Shown piece by piece: positions 48,673-58,438 of a stretch of DNA of 64,000 nt. This stretch comes from an uncultured Apibacter sp. (lineage in GTDB: Bacteria > Bacteroidota > Bacteroidia > Flavobacteriales > Weeksellaceae). Position 1 is the stretch's first letter. Each line of letters opens with the position of its first letter. The notes below the pieces were generated by a model. The model made no database searches, was not told the DNA's origin, and was given only the letters and a program-made list of their open reading frames with translations. Location: positions 16,812-80,811 of the forward strand of contig CALYQD010000012.1 of assembly GCA_945280365.1 (NCBI GenBank), given 5' to 3'. Position numbers and translations under genes: made by a program.

Positions 48673-49190
48673 TTTATTTGTTGTAATTTTATCTGCATTC
48701 TTACTTCTTCATAGATTAAATAGGCTCCTAATCCTACAAATAATACTGCAAAGGCTAAAGACAGAGGACTATATTTCAAAAAAGTGTCATTGGCTGTCTT
48801 TTTTATTGGAATTTGAGTATTTTGTAAAAACGTTTCTATTTCTTCTCTGAATTCTTTTCCGATATATAAAACCTTCTTTCCATTTTTTGTTGTTAATCTC
48901 AGCATAAATAATTCATTTAGAGGTAGACAGGTGTAATAATTTTCAATATCTGACAATAAGATAATTTCTTTATCAATAGTTATGCTATTTCTTGAAAAAA
49001 CAGTCTGGATAGATTTTTTTCTCATTTGGTTTAAAACACCGCCATAAGTTGCTGCAACTACGGTCATATAGAGAAAAAATCGTAATTTTTCAAAAGAAGA
49101 ACTTATAACTGCTACCACTGAAATTACAGGAAGCCAGAGATAAGCCATTTTCATCATGGTATAATAATTATAGGCTTTACTCTTAATCAT
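48669..49190 (-). CDS. Small membrane protein, probable immunity protein B2
   Basis: A 173-residue protein starting MIKSKAYNYYTMMKMAYLWL. It has two N-terminal helices (about 13-50), a beta part (TKNGKKVLYIGKEFREEIE) and a C-terminal helix (about 142-160). It shares the order of segments with B1 and B3 but has low identity. It follows B3 within one or two bases of that gene's restored stop, and its own stop overlaps the start of the PAAR-like stub. Confidence 0.6.
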   Translation of the reverse strand: MIKSKAYNYYTMMKMAYLWLPVISVVAVISSSFEKLRFFLYMTVVAATYGGVLNQMRKKSIQTVFSRNSITIDKEIILLSDIENYYTCLPLNELFMLRLTTKNGKKVLYIGKEFREEIETFLQNTQIPIKKTANDTFLKYSPLSLAFAVLFVGLGAYLIYEEVRMQIKLQQIK

Positions 49191-49191
49191 A

Positions 49192-49696
49192 TTATAAATA
49201 ACTAACTATTAATGAAGTGATAATCATAAATATTAAAATTACTACAAGAGGTAGCATATTGATAAATTCCCCTTTTCTAACTAAGCTAATCCTACTATTT
49301 GAAAAGTAATTATTTATTATATTCTTTTCCTTTATATCTATAAAAAAGAATTGTTGAGATTTTTTTTTTAGTTTTTATTCTTAAAACACAAAAATTTTGT
49401 AAAGAAAATTTAAATAAATTATAATTTAATATTTCAGAGAGGTTTATCTTATAATTTTCTATATTAATATCATTTTCCTTAAATATAATTTCTGTTATGC
49501 TTTTTTTTATTTTATATAAAACTGTACTATATATGTATCCGAAAAGTATTACACACCCTACAAATATGAACTTTGTATTTATTTGTTTTATCAAATAGAT
49601 ACCTAAAATAAAAAAGGGTATGCTTAATAAAATATATTTTTGTATTATTTTATAATTATAGGCTTGTATTTTTATATTATTATTCTCTTTATCCAT
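49192..49696 (-). pseudogene. Small membrane protein B3, frameshifted in a poly-A run
   Basis: The open frame ends at 128 codons (stop at 49310). If one base is removed from the run of ten T at 49360-49369 (A on the coding strand), the frame continues as KKSQQFFFIDIKEKNIINN and onward through a hydrophobic end (INMLPLVVILIFMI) to a stop at 49192. This gives 167 residues, the same as B1 (168) and with the same C-terminal helix. It is either inactive or switched on and off by slippage. Confidence 0.88.
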
Positions 49697-49698
49697 AT

Positions 49699-50769
49699 TT
49701 ATAACTCTATCTTTTTTAGCTTAAATTTAGTAATAGTTTCGTAATTATTTTTAACCTGTTCACTTAATGAAACAATAGCATTGAGTAATAAACCTGTTTT
49801 ATTCTCTATTACATACGTAATTCGGTAGATATAATCAAATTCCGTATAAGAGAATTTTATTAATGGTTGATACAGCTCTGCATATAATCTTTGCAATTCT
49901 TTTTCATCCAGATTCTCTTTGTTTAAAGTACCTACCAGCCTGTAAGTGGTAGACAAGTCATCTTCTGAGGCAATACTTTGAACTACCTTCGTTTGTAACT
50001 TTATATTGGGAAATATTTGCGATTGCTGATTTAAGGTATATTCTTTTAAGTCATCTTGTAAATTTGCTTTAAGCAGAATATGATAGAATAAATTTTTATC
50101 TAATACTTCTGCTAATTCTTCATTATTGGAAAATTCTTTATTTCCATTTTTGATAAAATCCTTAATAGTATCAGGACTTCTTTTTTCTAATTCCTGAAAA
50201 AAAGGAATATTTTTAACTTCTTTATCTAAAAAAATTTTCCAATTATTTTCAAGTGTACCTAAATTATGAATTTTAGATATTTTACCTAAATTATCTTGTG
50301 TAAAAATAATTTGATTTCTGATTAATTCTATTTGTCTTATCAACTCAAAGGCTTCTTTCATTCCTTGTGGTTGTATAGAAGTAATATAATCCTCTAATTT
50401 AACATTCAGGTATTTTTGTTCTTCATTATCTAAAGTAGAAAATAAATACTGTGTTTTAAGTTCACAGGAAAAATTGGGAGTTCCATCTATTATTATCAGA
50501 TTGTCTTGATTGCATCGGTAACGAGCTTGTTTAATAAATTCTCCTTGGGGAATGGTCTCTCCTTGTTTTCGTTCTACCTTTACTTGCTCTTTCGTTCTAA
50601 CAGGAATTTTAATCTGTTGCCCATGTCCTACTACAGTACTACTAAAGGGTAATTTAATAAACTTAGCTTGAGGATTTAGAGCTTTTATCTCTTCTGGCGT
50701 TGTATCATATTTCTTTGCGATAGAAGATAATTTTTCTTCTCCGTATACATTGTGTATTTTGAATTCCAT
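49699..50769 (-). CDS. LysM-domain protein, module B
   Basis: A 356-residue protein, the same length as the module A copy. The first 56 residues including the LysM motif are identical, with one base change in that stretch. After that the sequences diverge. It is helical, polar, without a signal peptide, and opens module B two bases before B3. A function as spike adaptor or chaperone of the PAAR-like protein is inferred from gene order only. Confidence 0.65.
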   Translation of the reverse strand: MEFKIHNVYGEEKLSSIAKKYDTTPEEIKALNPQAKFIKLPFSSTVVGHGQQIKIPVRTKEQVKVERKQGETIPQGEFIKQARYRCNQDNLIIIDGTPNFSCELKTQYLFSTLDNEEQKYLNVKLEDYITSIQPQGMKEAFELIRQIELIRNQIIFTQDNLGKISKIHNLGTLENNWKIFLDKEVKNIPFFQELEKRSPDTIKDFIKNGNKEFSNNEELAEVLDKNLFYHILLKANLQDDLKEYTLNQQSQIFPNIKLQTKVVQSIASEDDLSTTYRLVGTLNKENLDEKELQRLYAELYQPLIKFSYTEFDYIYRITYVIENKTGLLLNAIVSLSEQVKNNYETITKFKLKKIEL

Positions 50770-51299
50770 AGTGTTTTTAAGATTCGCTAAGTTAAATTAT
50801 AAATATAAACAAAAACAGATTATTATTTATTTTTTATTAAAATAAATTCTCATGTATTGAGTATTTGGTTTAAATTTTTATTTACTTACGTTAATATTGC
50901 TTTATAGTTGTAACCATTGATAAAGCTAATGAACTTATAATCATACCAATTATTTATTCTATAAATTTTAGTGATTTATATTATTCTTTTATCCTTTATT
51001 ATCATAAATTATTTCAAGAATTGTATCAAAGATGATTTGCACACAATCTTTTCCATACTATGTCACTTCTTCTTTTGAATTATAAACAACTTAACCAGTA
51101 GATGCATATTCTTTTCTATCACAAATACTGCTTTCTTTAAATGGTTTTTACTTTTAAGTCTATCAACTATAGAATTATTATTGTATGTAAGTTAAAATAG
51201 ATGTTTGTATTGATAAATGATATTGGTAAATAAGAACAAGTAAAAATAAAACGATCTAAGGAGTTTTTTTGATTAAATAAAATGTATTAGAAATTTACC
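50602..51299. repeat. Direct repeat of about 698 bases, copy B
   Basis: The second copy of the repeat described for module A, covering the start of the LysM gene and its upstream region. The same decayed minus-strand frame is seen (EYASTG, stop, VVYNSKEEVT, stop, then DCVQIIFDTILEIIYDNK). Confidence 0.88.
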
Positions 51300-51817
51300 A
51301 TGCCTTACATAGCTAAAAAAGTGCTTTAAGTTGAATGTTTGTATATATGATTCAATCCCTATATAAAAAATTTATAAAAATTATAGATTAGGACTTATAT
51401 ATACATATTCCCCCTTGTAAGCAAAAAGGAAATCGAATTTCTTTTATGGAACTAGCTAGGTGATTATATTTTTTACATGAATTATTCTGAGTTTCATTTA
51501 CTGATTATCAAGGCGTTATACTTTAACTATAACCACTATAAATATGCTATTTTTCTTATTTCTTATTCAATAAATGAAAATCCATATCTCTTGAATTCTT
51601 AATTAATAAATGGTTTGATATGCATTTATTATTGAAGCTTGAAAATTAATTGTCATGAAGTTTGTAATTCACTAAAATTTTGTTATCCTTTAACTGTAAT
51701 AAATCTCTTTTATTTAGAAATTACTTATAGTCACATTATTATATTAGTATAGCTGTACAAAATATTAAAAATAAAAAATCAGGTAACTGAATTTTAGATA
51801 GTAGATTTCAATTAATG
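51300..51817. other. Intergenic region beside tRNA-Leu
   Basis: AT-rich, outside the repeat. I saw no ORF or remnant. It could contain the promoter for module B further left and the tRNA 3' flank. Confidence 0.35.
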
Positions 51818-51900
51818 TACTCACGACCGGATTCGAACCGGCACATCCTATGGACACCACCCCCTCAAGATGGCGTGTCTACCAATTCCACCACGTGAGT
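51818..51900 (-). tRNA. tRNA-Leu (anticodon GAG)
   Basis: Read on the minus strand, the 7-base acceptor stem ACTCACG/CGTGAGT closes an 83-base class II tRNA with a long variable arm. The D arm contains TGGTAGACAC, the anticodon stem is CCATC/GGTGG with loop TTGAGGG (anticodon at 51866-51864), and the T arm has GGTTCGAATCC. The discriminator is A. CCA is not encoded. Confidence 0.95.
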
Positions 51901-52009
51901 TTATGAGCTATTTGAATTTTTAGCTTTGCAAATATAAAAATATAATAGTATTTCGTACATATGAAATTTTTAAAAAAATTTTGCATTCAATCTTATCTTC
52001 TATACAAAT

Positions 52010-52565
52010 TGATAATCTAAATCAACCCATGACTTATTGTTTGCTTATTTCCAATACTTCGTTTTATGGACAGATTTTTGCGCTTTGAAAAAGCTATTAA
52101 GGTTGTAAACTGTATAAATGAAGAAATTCTTTCAACCTTAGATTGAACAATCATAGTTATCAAAATGGTTTGTAATTTTTTTGAAAGTATTCCGCTAAAA
52201 GAGATTGCTTTTGTTTGTTTCTCTGAATTTTATTAATGTAAACAATCAATTTTGGAAAAGTATGTTTACAATTTTCCAAAAAAATCGATTAGAAAATCTA
52301 ATAGTTAAATTTTCAATTTTGACATTCTGATTAAAATCGGAATTTTCGAAAAGCCGACAATGGGGAATATAGGGGGTAATCAATACAATATCTTCACGAA
52401 AAAAAGGTTCAACGCATTCTCCCATTCTTCTTATTCCGTTGCCTGTAATATATAAGCTAATTGTCAGGTTGCATGTGCATGAAACGATACTTGCTCATTC
52501 CAATTTATTCTCACATGATCAAAACAAAAAGATTGTTCTACAAAACTTGACAAGTGAATATATAT
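52010..52565 (-). pseudogene. Decayed AraC-family regulator
   Basis: On the minus strand the sensing domain of an AraC regulator can be read in pieces: FDHVRINWNEQVSFHAHAT, stop, then in other frames ITGNGIRRMGECVEPFF and EDIVLITPYIPHCRLFENSD, followed by NQNVKIENLTIRFSNRF. Several frameshifts and stops interrupt it, and no DNA-binding domain is visible. The rest of this gap up to the acyltransferase gene is AT-rich and featureless. Confidence 0.75.
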
Positions 52566-52705
52566 ATTGCTTTTTTTAACACTTATTATATATAAAAAAC
52601 TATTTATATACTAATATAAGACAATATTAATTTATTATATTCCTATAATTTAATATATAATTATTTTAATTTTGTAATACAAATAAAAAATAATATTTTT
52701 AATTA

Positions 52706-53842
52706 ATGAAAAATATAATAAATATAAAAGCATCAAAGCCGCATTATGTAATTCTTGATGGTTTACGTGGAGTTGCGGCTATTATGGTTGTCCTATACCA
52801 TGTGCTGGAAATTTACTCTCAAAATAATCACGCTTTACAAATTATTAATCACGGCTATCTGGCAGTTGATTTCTTCTTTCTATTATCCGGGTATGTATTG
52901 GGATATGCGTATGATGATCGTTGGGGAACCATGACGTTAAAAGATTTTTTTAAACGACGTATAGTCCGACTTCACCCTATGATTATTGCCGGAATGCTGT
53001 TAGGGGCATTATTATATTATTTTCAAGATGCACCAGCATTGGGCTGGAAAGAAACATCAGATGTTTCTATAATGAAATTGTTGCTAATTATGGCTCTTGG
53101 TATGTTATTAATTCCCGTAGGTAAAAGTTTAGATATCCGAGGATGGAATGAAATGTACCCTTTAAACGGCCCTGCCTGGTCTTTATTTTTTGAATATATA
53201 GCAAATATTGTATATGCACTAATTTTACGTCGAACTTCTAAAATAATATTATCTATACTTGTTATTTTTGCAGCAGGAAATACAATTTACTATGCCTTTA
53301 CAAATCCTCTCGGAGATATAATCGGGGGGTGGGCCATTGATGATCCCAAACAACTAAGAATCGGTTTGACTCGTTTAGCTTTTCCGTTTTTAGCGGGATT
53401 ACTATTAGCTAGGACTGGAAAACTTAGATTTATAAAAAATGCTTTTTTATTAACTGCTCTTTTATTGGTTATATTGTTATCTATACCTCATTTGGGAGGA
53501 GAAAATAACCTTTGGAACCGTTTTTACGAATGTATATGTTTGTTCGTATTCTTTCCATTGATCATTTGGTTAGGAGCCGGTGGAAAAATTAAAAATAAAA
53601 AAACCATGTCTCTATGTAAATTCCTTGGTGACATCTCCTACCCTATTTATATTACTCACTTTCCATTTGTTAATATTTATATGGCTTACATTGTCAACAA
53701 CAACCTCTCTCTGGAAGATTCGTGGCCGTATGGTTTACTTGTAGTGGTTATTTCCCTTATCGTAGCTTACCTTTCCATGAAATTTTATGATGTGCCTGTT
53801 CGTGAATGGTTAAGAAAAAAACTCTTACAATCTCATAAATAG
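52706..53842 (+). CDS. Acyltransferase-3 family membrane protein
   Basis: A 378-residue integral membrane acyltransferase with about ten hydrophobic helices. The N-terminal motif ILDGLRGVAAIMVVLYHV carries the catalytic histidine region of the family. Next comes YLAVDFFFLLSGYVLGY, and RRIVRLHPM is a conserved basic segment. Family members O-acetylate or succinylate exported sugars and glycans. The substrate is not evident, and no polysaccharide genes are adjacent. Confidence 0.9.
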   Translation: MKNIINIKASKPHYVILDGLRGVAAIMVVLYHVLEIYSQNNHALQIINHGYLAVDFFFLLSGYVLGYAYDDRWGTMTLKDFFKRRIVRLHPMIIAGMLLGALLYYFQDAPALGWKETSDVSIMKLLLIMALGMLLIPVGKSLDIRGWNEMYPLNGPAWSLFFEYIANIVYALILRRTSKIILSILVIFAAGNTIYYAFTNPLGDIIGGWAIDDPKQLRIGLTRLAFPFLAGLLLARTGKLRFIKNAFLLTALLLVILLSIPHLGGENNLWNRFYECICLFVFFPLIIWLGAGGKIKNKKTMSLCKFLGDISYPIYITHFPFVNIYMAYIVNNNLSLEDSWPYGLLVVVISLIVAYLSMKFYDVPVREWLRKKLLQSHK

Positions 53843-54037
53843 GAAATGTTTTATATTTTTAGGTAAACTGGTTTTTTGATTGTTATGAAAAAATGTAAAT
53901 AAAAGTTAGCTACTTTGTTAATAAAAAAATATTGCATCTAATATATTATAAATTTTATAAGGTAAAAATATAAATTTAAATAATAAAATATTCAAACAAT
54001 AACAATCCTCACTATAATATTATGATTATTTGTATAT

Positions 54038-54898
54038 TTGAAAAAAATTTTCCACTTGATATCCTATTCATTTAATGAACTATTACCTTTTGGTTTTGAA
54101 ATAAAAAATTTGCCTACAATGAATCGAAAGGCCTGTTCTATAACCAGAAAGCCTCATCGTGCAAGCTTTTATCAAATTATCCGAATAACAAGTGGTAAAA
54201 CTATTCAAAAAGTTGATTTTACCCCTATAGAGGTTTCAGCAGGCGAAATGTTATTTATAGGTAAAGATCAAATACTCTCATTTGATGTAGAATCAGAATA
54301 TAATGGCGAAATTATTTTATTCACAGATGAGTTTTACATCAGAAATGAATCTGACAGTCGTCTTATCAAACAAATCGAACTTTTCAACCCTTTTATAATC
54401 AACACTCCTATTTTATTTAATGAACACATAAATTCGATTTGGGAATTGATGAAAAAGATATATTCCCCTGAAGACGATTCTTATATTCCCGATATTTTAC
54501 ATCATTTGCTCAGCAGCTTTCTTTTATATTCGGAAAAGATTAATTCTCATTCAAAAAGAATTGCATCTTCTCCCAATTATCAAATTACTTTACAATTTTC
54601 TCATGCTGTAGAGAATTATTACAAAATTATGCGTAAAGTAAATGATTATAAAGCTCATATAGGTATATCTGCAAAAGCCTTATCTAAAGCATTAAAATGC
54701 ACTGTCGGGAAAAGTCCTAAACAATATATAGATGAAAGAATTTTACTGGAAGCTAAAAGACTATTGGTTTACAGCGAAATGAATGTAAAAGAAATTTCCT
54801 TCGAACTAGGTTTTGATGAACCGACCAACTTTAGTAAATTTTTCAGAGAATATGTTGGTTTTAGCCCCATCGATTTTAAAAAGCAGCATCTGTCCTAA
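54038..54898 (+). CDS. AraC-family transcriptional regulator
   Basis: A 286-residue regulator with an N-terminal cupin-like domain (TPIEVSAGEMLFIGKDQILS) and a C-terminal AraC domain (GISAKALSKALKCTVGKSP, then VKEISFELGFDEPTNFSKFF and GFSPIDFKKQ). The start shown is TTG, because the first in-frame ATG would begin at residue 28 and remove HLISYSFNELLPFGFEIKN, which looks conserved. It precedes the SnoaL-like lipoprotein and may regulate it. Confidence 0.88.
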   Translation: MKKIFHLISYSFNELLPFGFEIKNLPTMNRKACSITRKPHRASFYQIIRITSGKTIQKVDFTPIEVSAGEMLFIGKDQILSFDVESEYNGEIILFTDEFYIRNESDSRLIKQIELFNPFIINTPILFNEHINSIWELMKKIYSPEDDSYIPDILHHLLSSFLLYSEKINSHSKRIASSPNYQITLQFSHAVENYYKIMRKVNDYKAHIGISAKALSKALKCTVGKSPKQYIDERILLEAKRLLVYSEMNVKEISFELGFDEPTNFSKFFREYVGFSPIDFKKQHLS

Positions 54899-55059
54899 AT
54901 TTATCAGTCTCGGCATCTTTTTTATCAGTATGTTCAGCAAGATCCATTTTACATTTGCACGATAAAAAAGTTTGTAATAATTGAGATTTTAATAGAAACA
55001 TTTCCATAAACCTAGAGCATAATTCCTTATTCTCTAAAAAATATAAATTATATAATAAT

Positions 55060-55968
55060 ATGAAAAAATTAAGTTATGTATTAGCAGTTGTAGGTATTGC
55101 TATATTGGCTGTATCATGCAACAACACAAAAAATGAAGCAGTTCAAAATACGGATCAATCTAATTCTGCAGAAACGAAAGAAAATGATCTTAAAGAGATT
55201 AAACAATCTAATGCAGAAAAAGTAAAGGAATTACTTTCCTCATTTAGTACGGGTAATGAAGAACCTATTAAATATATTAACCCCAATAAATATATACAAC
55301 ATAATTTAGGAGCTGCAGATGGGGTTGAAGGACTTAAAACTCTAATGGAATTTCTATCGAAGACCAAACCGAGTGTAAAAATCGTGCGTATTTTTAGTGA
55401 CGGCGATTATGTTGTAGCTCAAACTGAATACGGCTACGAAACACCCACTGTTGGATTTGATATTTTTCGGTTTGAAAATGGATTAATTGTAGAGCATTGG
55501 GATAATTTACAAGCAATTCCCCCTACAAATCCAAGTGGGCATTCACTTATAGATGGTGACACTACGATTAAAGAAACAGATAAAGAAGGCTTGGAAGCTA
55601 ATAAAAAAGTTGCCGAAGGTTTTGTAACAGATGTATTGATGGGTAAAAATCCAAAAAATTTAGAAAACTACTTTGATGGAAACAACTACATTCAACATCA
55701 TCCTTTGATTGGCGATGGCTTGGATGGTTTGAAAACCGGCCTTGAAAAAATGACTAAAATGGGATTAACTTTTAAATATTCTAAAATTCATAAAATTTTA
55801 GGAGAAGGTAATTTTGTTTTAGTAGTATCTGAGGGAGTAATGGCAGACAAACCTACTTCATTTTATGATCTATTCAGAATTGAAAATGGAAAAATAGCTG
55901 AACATTGGGATATTGTGGAAACAATTCCTCCGGTAAAAGATCATAAAAATAAAAATGGTAAATTCTAA
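55060..55968 (+). CDS. Lipoprotein with two SnoaL-like domains
   Basis: A 302-residue lipoprotein with lipobox AVSC (Cys20), a polar linker, and two copies of the NTF2/SnoaL-like fold. The first (about 62-180) has KYIQHNLGAADGVEGLKTLM, FDIFRFENGLIVEHWD. The second (about 184-295) has NYIQHHPLIGDGLDGLKTGL, YDLFRIENGKIAEHWD. The fold is found in polyketide cyclases and many proteins of unknown role. Internal duplication is evident. Confidence 0.87.
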   Translation: MKKLSYVLAVVGIAILAVSCNNTKNEAVQNTDQSNSAETKENDLKEIKQSNAEKVKELLSSFSTGNEEPIKYINPNKYIQHNLGAADGVEGLKTLMEFLSKTKPSVKIVRIFSDGDYVVAQTEYGYETPTVGFDIFRFENGLIVEHWDNLQAIPPTNPSGHSLIDGDTTIKETDKEGLEANKKVAEGFVTDVLMGKNPKNLENYFDGNNYIQHHPLIGDGLDGLKTGLEKMTKMGLTFKYSKIHKILGEGNFVLVVSEGVMADKPTSFYDLFRIENGKIAEHWDIVETIPPVKDHKNKNGKF

Positions 55969-56104
55969 TTTTATATTACCCATATATAACTTTTAGAATA
56001 AATGAAAAAATAGTTTCAGTTTTTCATTCTTTTTTATTACACTTAGGATTTAATGAATAATAAATATTCATTTCCTACATGTTAACATACTTCAACTATA
56101 CAAT

Positions 56105-56167
56105 AAGACGGTTATAATTGTATGATGTTTTCAATAATTTCATAATAATATAGCCGTCTTTTTTTAT
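56105..56167 (+). terminator. Terminator after the SnoaL-like lipoprotein gene
   Basis: The stem AAGACGGTTATA / TATAGCCGTCTT (12 pairs with one G-T wobble) around a 32-base loop is followed by seven T. It lies in the otherwise featureless gap between this gene and the LRR gene array. Confidence 0.75.
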
Positions 56168-56349
56168 TTTAAATAATATCTTTTTTTACATAATTAGATT
56201 CTCATTGTTCTATCATTAGAAAAAATGATAAAAATATATTAATAGATTTTAGTAGAATGTAATGATTATCACTTTTCTAATTTAAAATAACATATAATAA
56301 TAAATTTTAAATCTTTTTACATATTTTTAGGTTTGCTATCTCCATAAAA

Positions 56350-56370
56350 AAACCTGCACTTGGCAGGTTT
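56350..56370 (-). terminator. Terminator after LRR gene 3
   Basis: The eight-base stem AAACCTGC / GCAGGTTT with a five-base loop is preceded, on the plus strand, by A residues, which form the T run for minus-strand transcription. The same stem recurs after other LRR genes of this array. Confidence 0.8.
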
Positions 56371-56391
56371 TATATTATTATTTTTTATTTA

Positions 56392-58242
56392 TTATTTTTT
56401 AATAATTTTTTTAGATACGGTTCCTTTTTCAGTTTTTATGAGTATCATATAAATACCCTTAGATAAATTTTGTAGATCTAATTCGTTGTCAATAATTCTT
56501 GAATAGTTTTGTACTTCTTTGCCTGTTAAATCAAATACAGTAGCTTCAATTATTTTTACAGGAGTTGAAATCTTTACGATATCAATTATAGGATTTGGAA
56601 CAACATTTATTAGTTTAGATAAACTTATGTTAGAATCTGAAGTATTTTCTGAAGGTGTAATAATTTCAATAATTCCTAAAGAATTATCTATTTTTTTGAT
56701 ATCTACTTCATATTCTAAAATAAATCCTGGAAATAATTTATTTTCCATTTTACAAATTAGGGATTTTCCTGCATTATCCCTACCTGCATAGAAGGTACCT
56801 TCTGAAGAAAGCATATTTACTTTCTTATTTCTTGCTTTATCATACCAATTATAGCTAGTAAATGTTCCTTTTATGTCATACTCAGAGGAAATGTCAATTA
56901 ATTCATTAAATTCTTTAATTCCTCCTTGTAGTATTTCTTGTGGATTTAATTTTAGATATTTGATAGGTAGATAATTTCCTTCTAATGTTGAAAATTTCAA
57001 TTGATTCTTGTATCCTGTCAAAGAATATAATCGAGGATTATTAGGGATGCTTAAACTTTTTATTTTATTTGAAGAGCAATTAAGTTCAATCATTTCTAAA
57101 TTATTTGTCACATCTAAATTTGTAAGCTGATTATAAGAACAACTTAAACTACATAATTCATTATTTTCCGATACGTCAAGCTTAGACAGATTGTTGGAAT
57201 CACAATTTAATTCTTTTAGATATTTACAATTACCTATATTTAATTCTATAATTTCGTTAATTGAACAATTCAAATTTTCCAAATAAATATTTTTTGAGAC
57301 ATTTAATTTTTGAAATTGATTATATGAACAATTTAGTTCTTTCAACAAAACATTCTTTGATAAATCTAAATTAGTAAGTTGATTCGATGAACAATATAAA
57401 TATTGTAAATTTACATTATTATTTACATTCAGTGAGGTAAGTTTATTTAATTCACAGCTGATTAGCTTGAGATTAGGATTTTCAGATAAATTCAATTCTT
57501 TTATTTGATTAGAATTACATTTTAAATACTCTAAATTCAAATTTTTTCTTATTTCAAGTGCTTCTAATTGATTTTTTGAACAATCTAATTCTTTCAATTT
57601 GATATTTTTTGATAAGTCTAGATCATTTAAATTATTAGAAATACAATATATGCTACTTAAATTAACATTTTTAGACAAGTCTATTTGTGTAAGATTATTT
57701 GATGAACAATTTAAATATTCAAGTTTTTTATTTTTAGATAAATCTAAAGATGTAAGTTGATTTGAAGAACATTTTAAAAATTCAAGTTCAGTATTTTTAG
57801 ACAAATCTAATGATGTAAGCAGATTTGAAGAACAATTTAAATATTTTAAATTTTTAAAATATTTGCCCAAAAATTCTCCGGAAAATTTTTCATAATCAAT
57901 ACTATTAATATATAATTTTATTAATACGTTATTACTATTAATTTTTTTCCACTCTAATCTGTGGGATAATTTAGTTAAAATATTTTCAGGATACCCTTGT
58001 ATAGCTTTGGTCATATCATCCCAAATAAGACCTTCTTGTTCATAATTCCATTTATGGGTATCTTCAGAGTACTGAATATAAAATTTTAAAATTCCATAGA
58101 TATCATTAGCATCGTAATTAGAAGCTACGGGAGCAACGAAATTTTTTTCTAGAAAATCACTTTTTTCTAAAACCGGTTCATTAGCCAACATAAATGTACT
58201 CATTAAGCATCCAATTAATGCATATAATAAATTTTTTTTCAT
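56392..58242 (-). CDS. Secreted LRR protein with T9SS sorting domain, LRR 3
   Basis: A 616-residue secreted protein. A signal peptide (residues 1-20) is followed by a family-specific domain of about 110 residues (NYDANDIYGILKFYIQYSED), then about 14 repeats of 21 residues of the pattern LKYLNCSSNLLTSLDLSKNT (about 130-430), a beta domain (EYDIKGTFTSYNWYDK), and a T9SS type A sorting domain from about 548 (VPNPIIDIVKIS, ending SKKIIKK). Exported by T9SS and attached to or released from the cell surface. LRR sheets usually bind proteins, so adhesion or defence is likely but not proven. Confidence 0.9.
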   Translation of the reverse strand: MKKNLLYALIGCLMSTFMLANEPVLEKSDFLEKNFVAPVASNYDANDIYGILKFYIQYSEDTHKWNYEQEGLIWDDMTKAIQGYPENILTKLSHRLEWKKINSNNVLIKLYINSIDYEKFSGEFLGKYFKNLKYLNCSSNLLTSLDLSKNTELEFLKCSSNQLTSLDLSKNKKLEYLNCSSNNLTQIDLSKNVNLSSIYCISNNLNDLDLSKNIKLKELDCSKNQLEALEIRKNLNLEYLKCNSNQIKELNLSENPNLKLISCELNKLTSLNVNNNVNLQYLYCSSNQLTNLDLSKNVLLKELNCSYNQFQKLNVSKNIYLENLNCSINEIIELNIGNCKYLKELNCDSNNLSKLDVSENNELCSLSCSYNQLTNLDVTNNLEMIELNCSSNKIKSLSIPNNPRLYSLTGYKNQLKFSTLEGNYLPIKYLKLNPQEILQGGIKEFNELIDISSEYDIKGTFTSYNWYDKARNKKVNMLSSEGTFYAGRDNAGKSLICKMENKLFPGFILEYEVDIKKIDNSLGIIEIITPSENTSDSNISLSKLINVVPNPIIDIVKISTPVKIIEATVFDLTGKEVQNYSRIIDNELDLQNLSKGIYMILIKTEKGTVSKKIIKK

Positions 58243-58438
58243 AGCAATTTTTTAACTTAAAAATTATTAGACCAATATAGGATAATTAATTGTAATATTT
58301 ACATTATTAAAACATAAAAAATATTTATAATATCAAATGGCTATTAAAATAAAAAATGGAATTTTAGCTTATACATTGGGTTTAGAAGGGAAAATAAACT
58401 AAATTTTATGATTGAAAATTATGTTATTTCATGACAAA

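Noticed and set aside
40786..51299. Considered a complete type VI secretion or contractile injection cluster
   Set aside because: No sheath, baseplate, VgrG, Hcp or ClpV gene is in the window, so only effector-type modules can be claimed.
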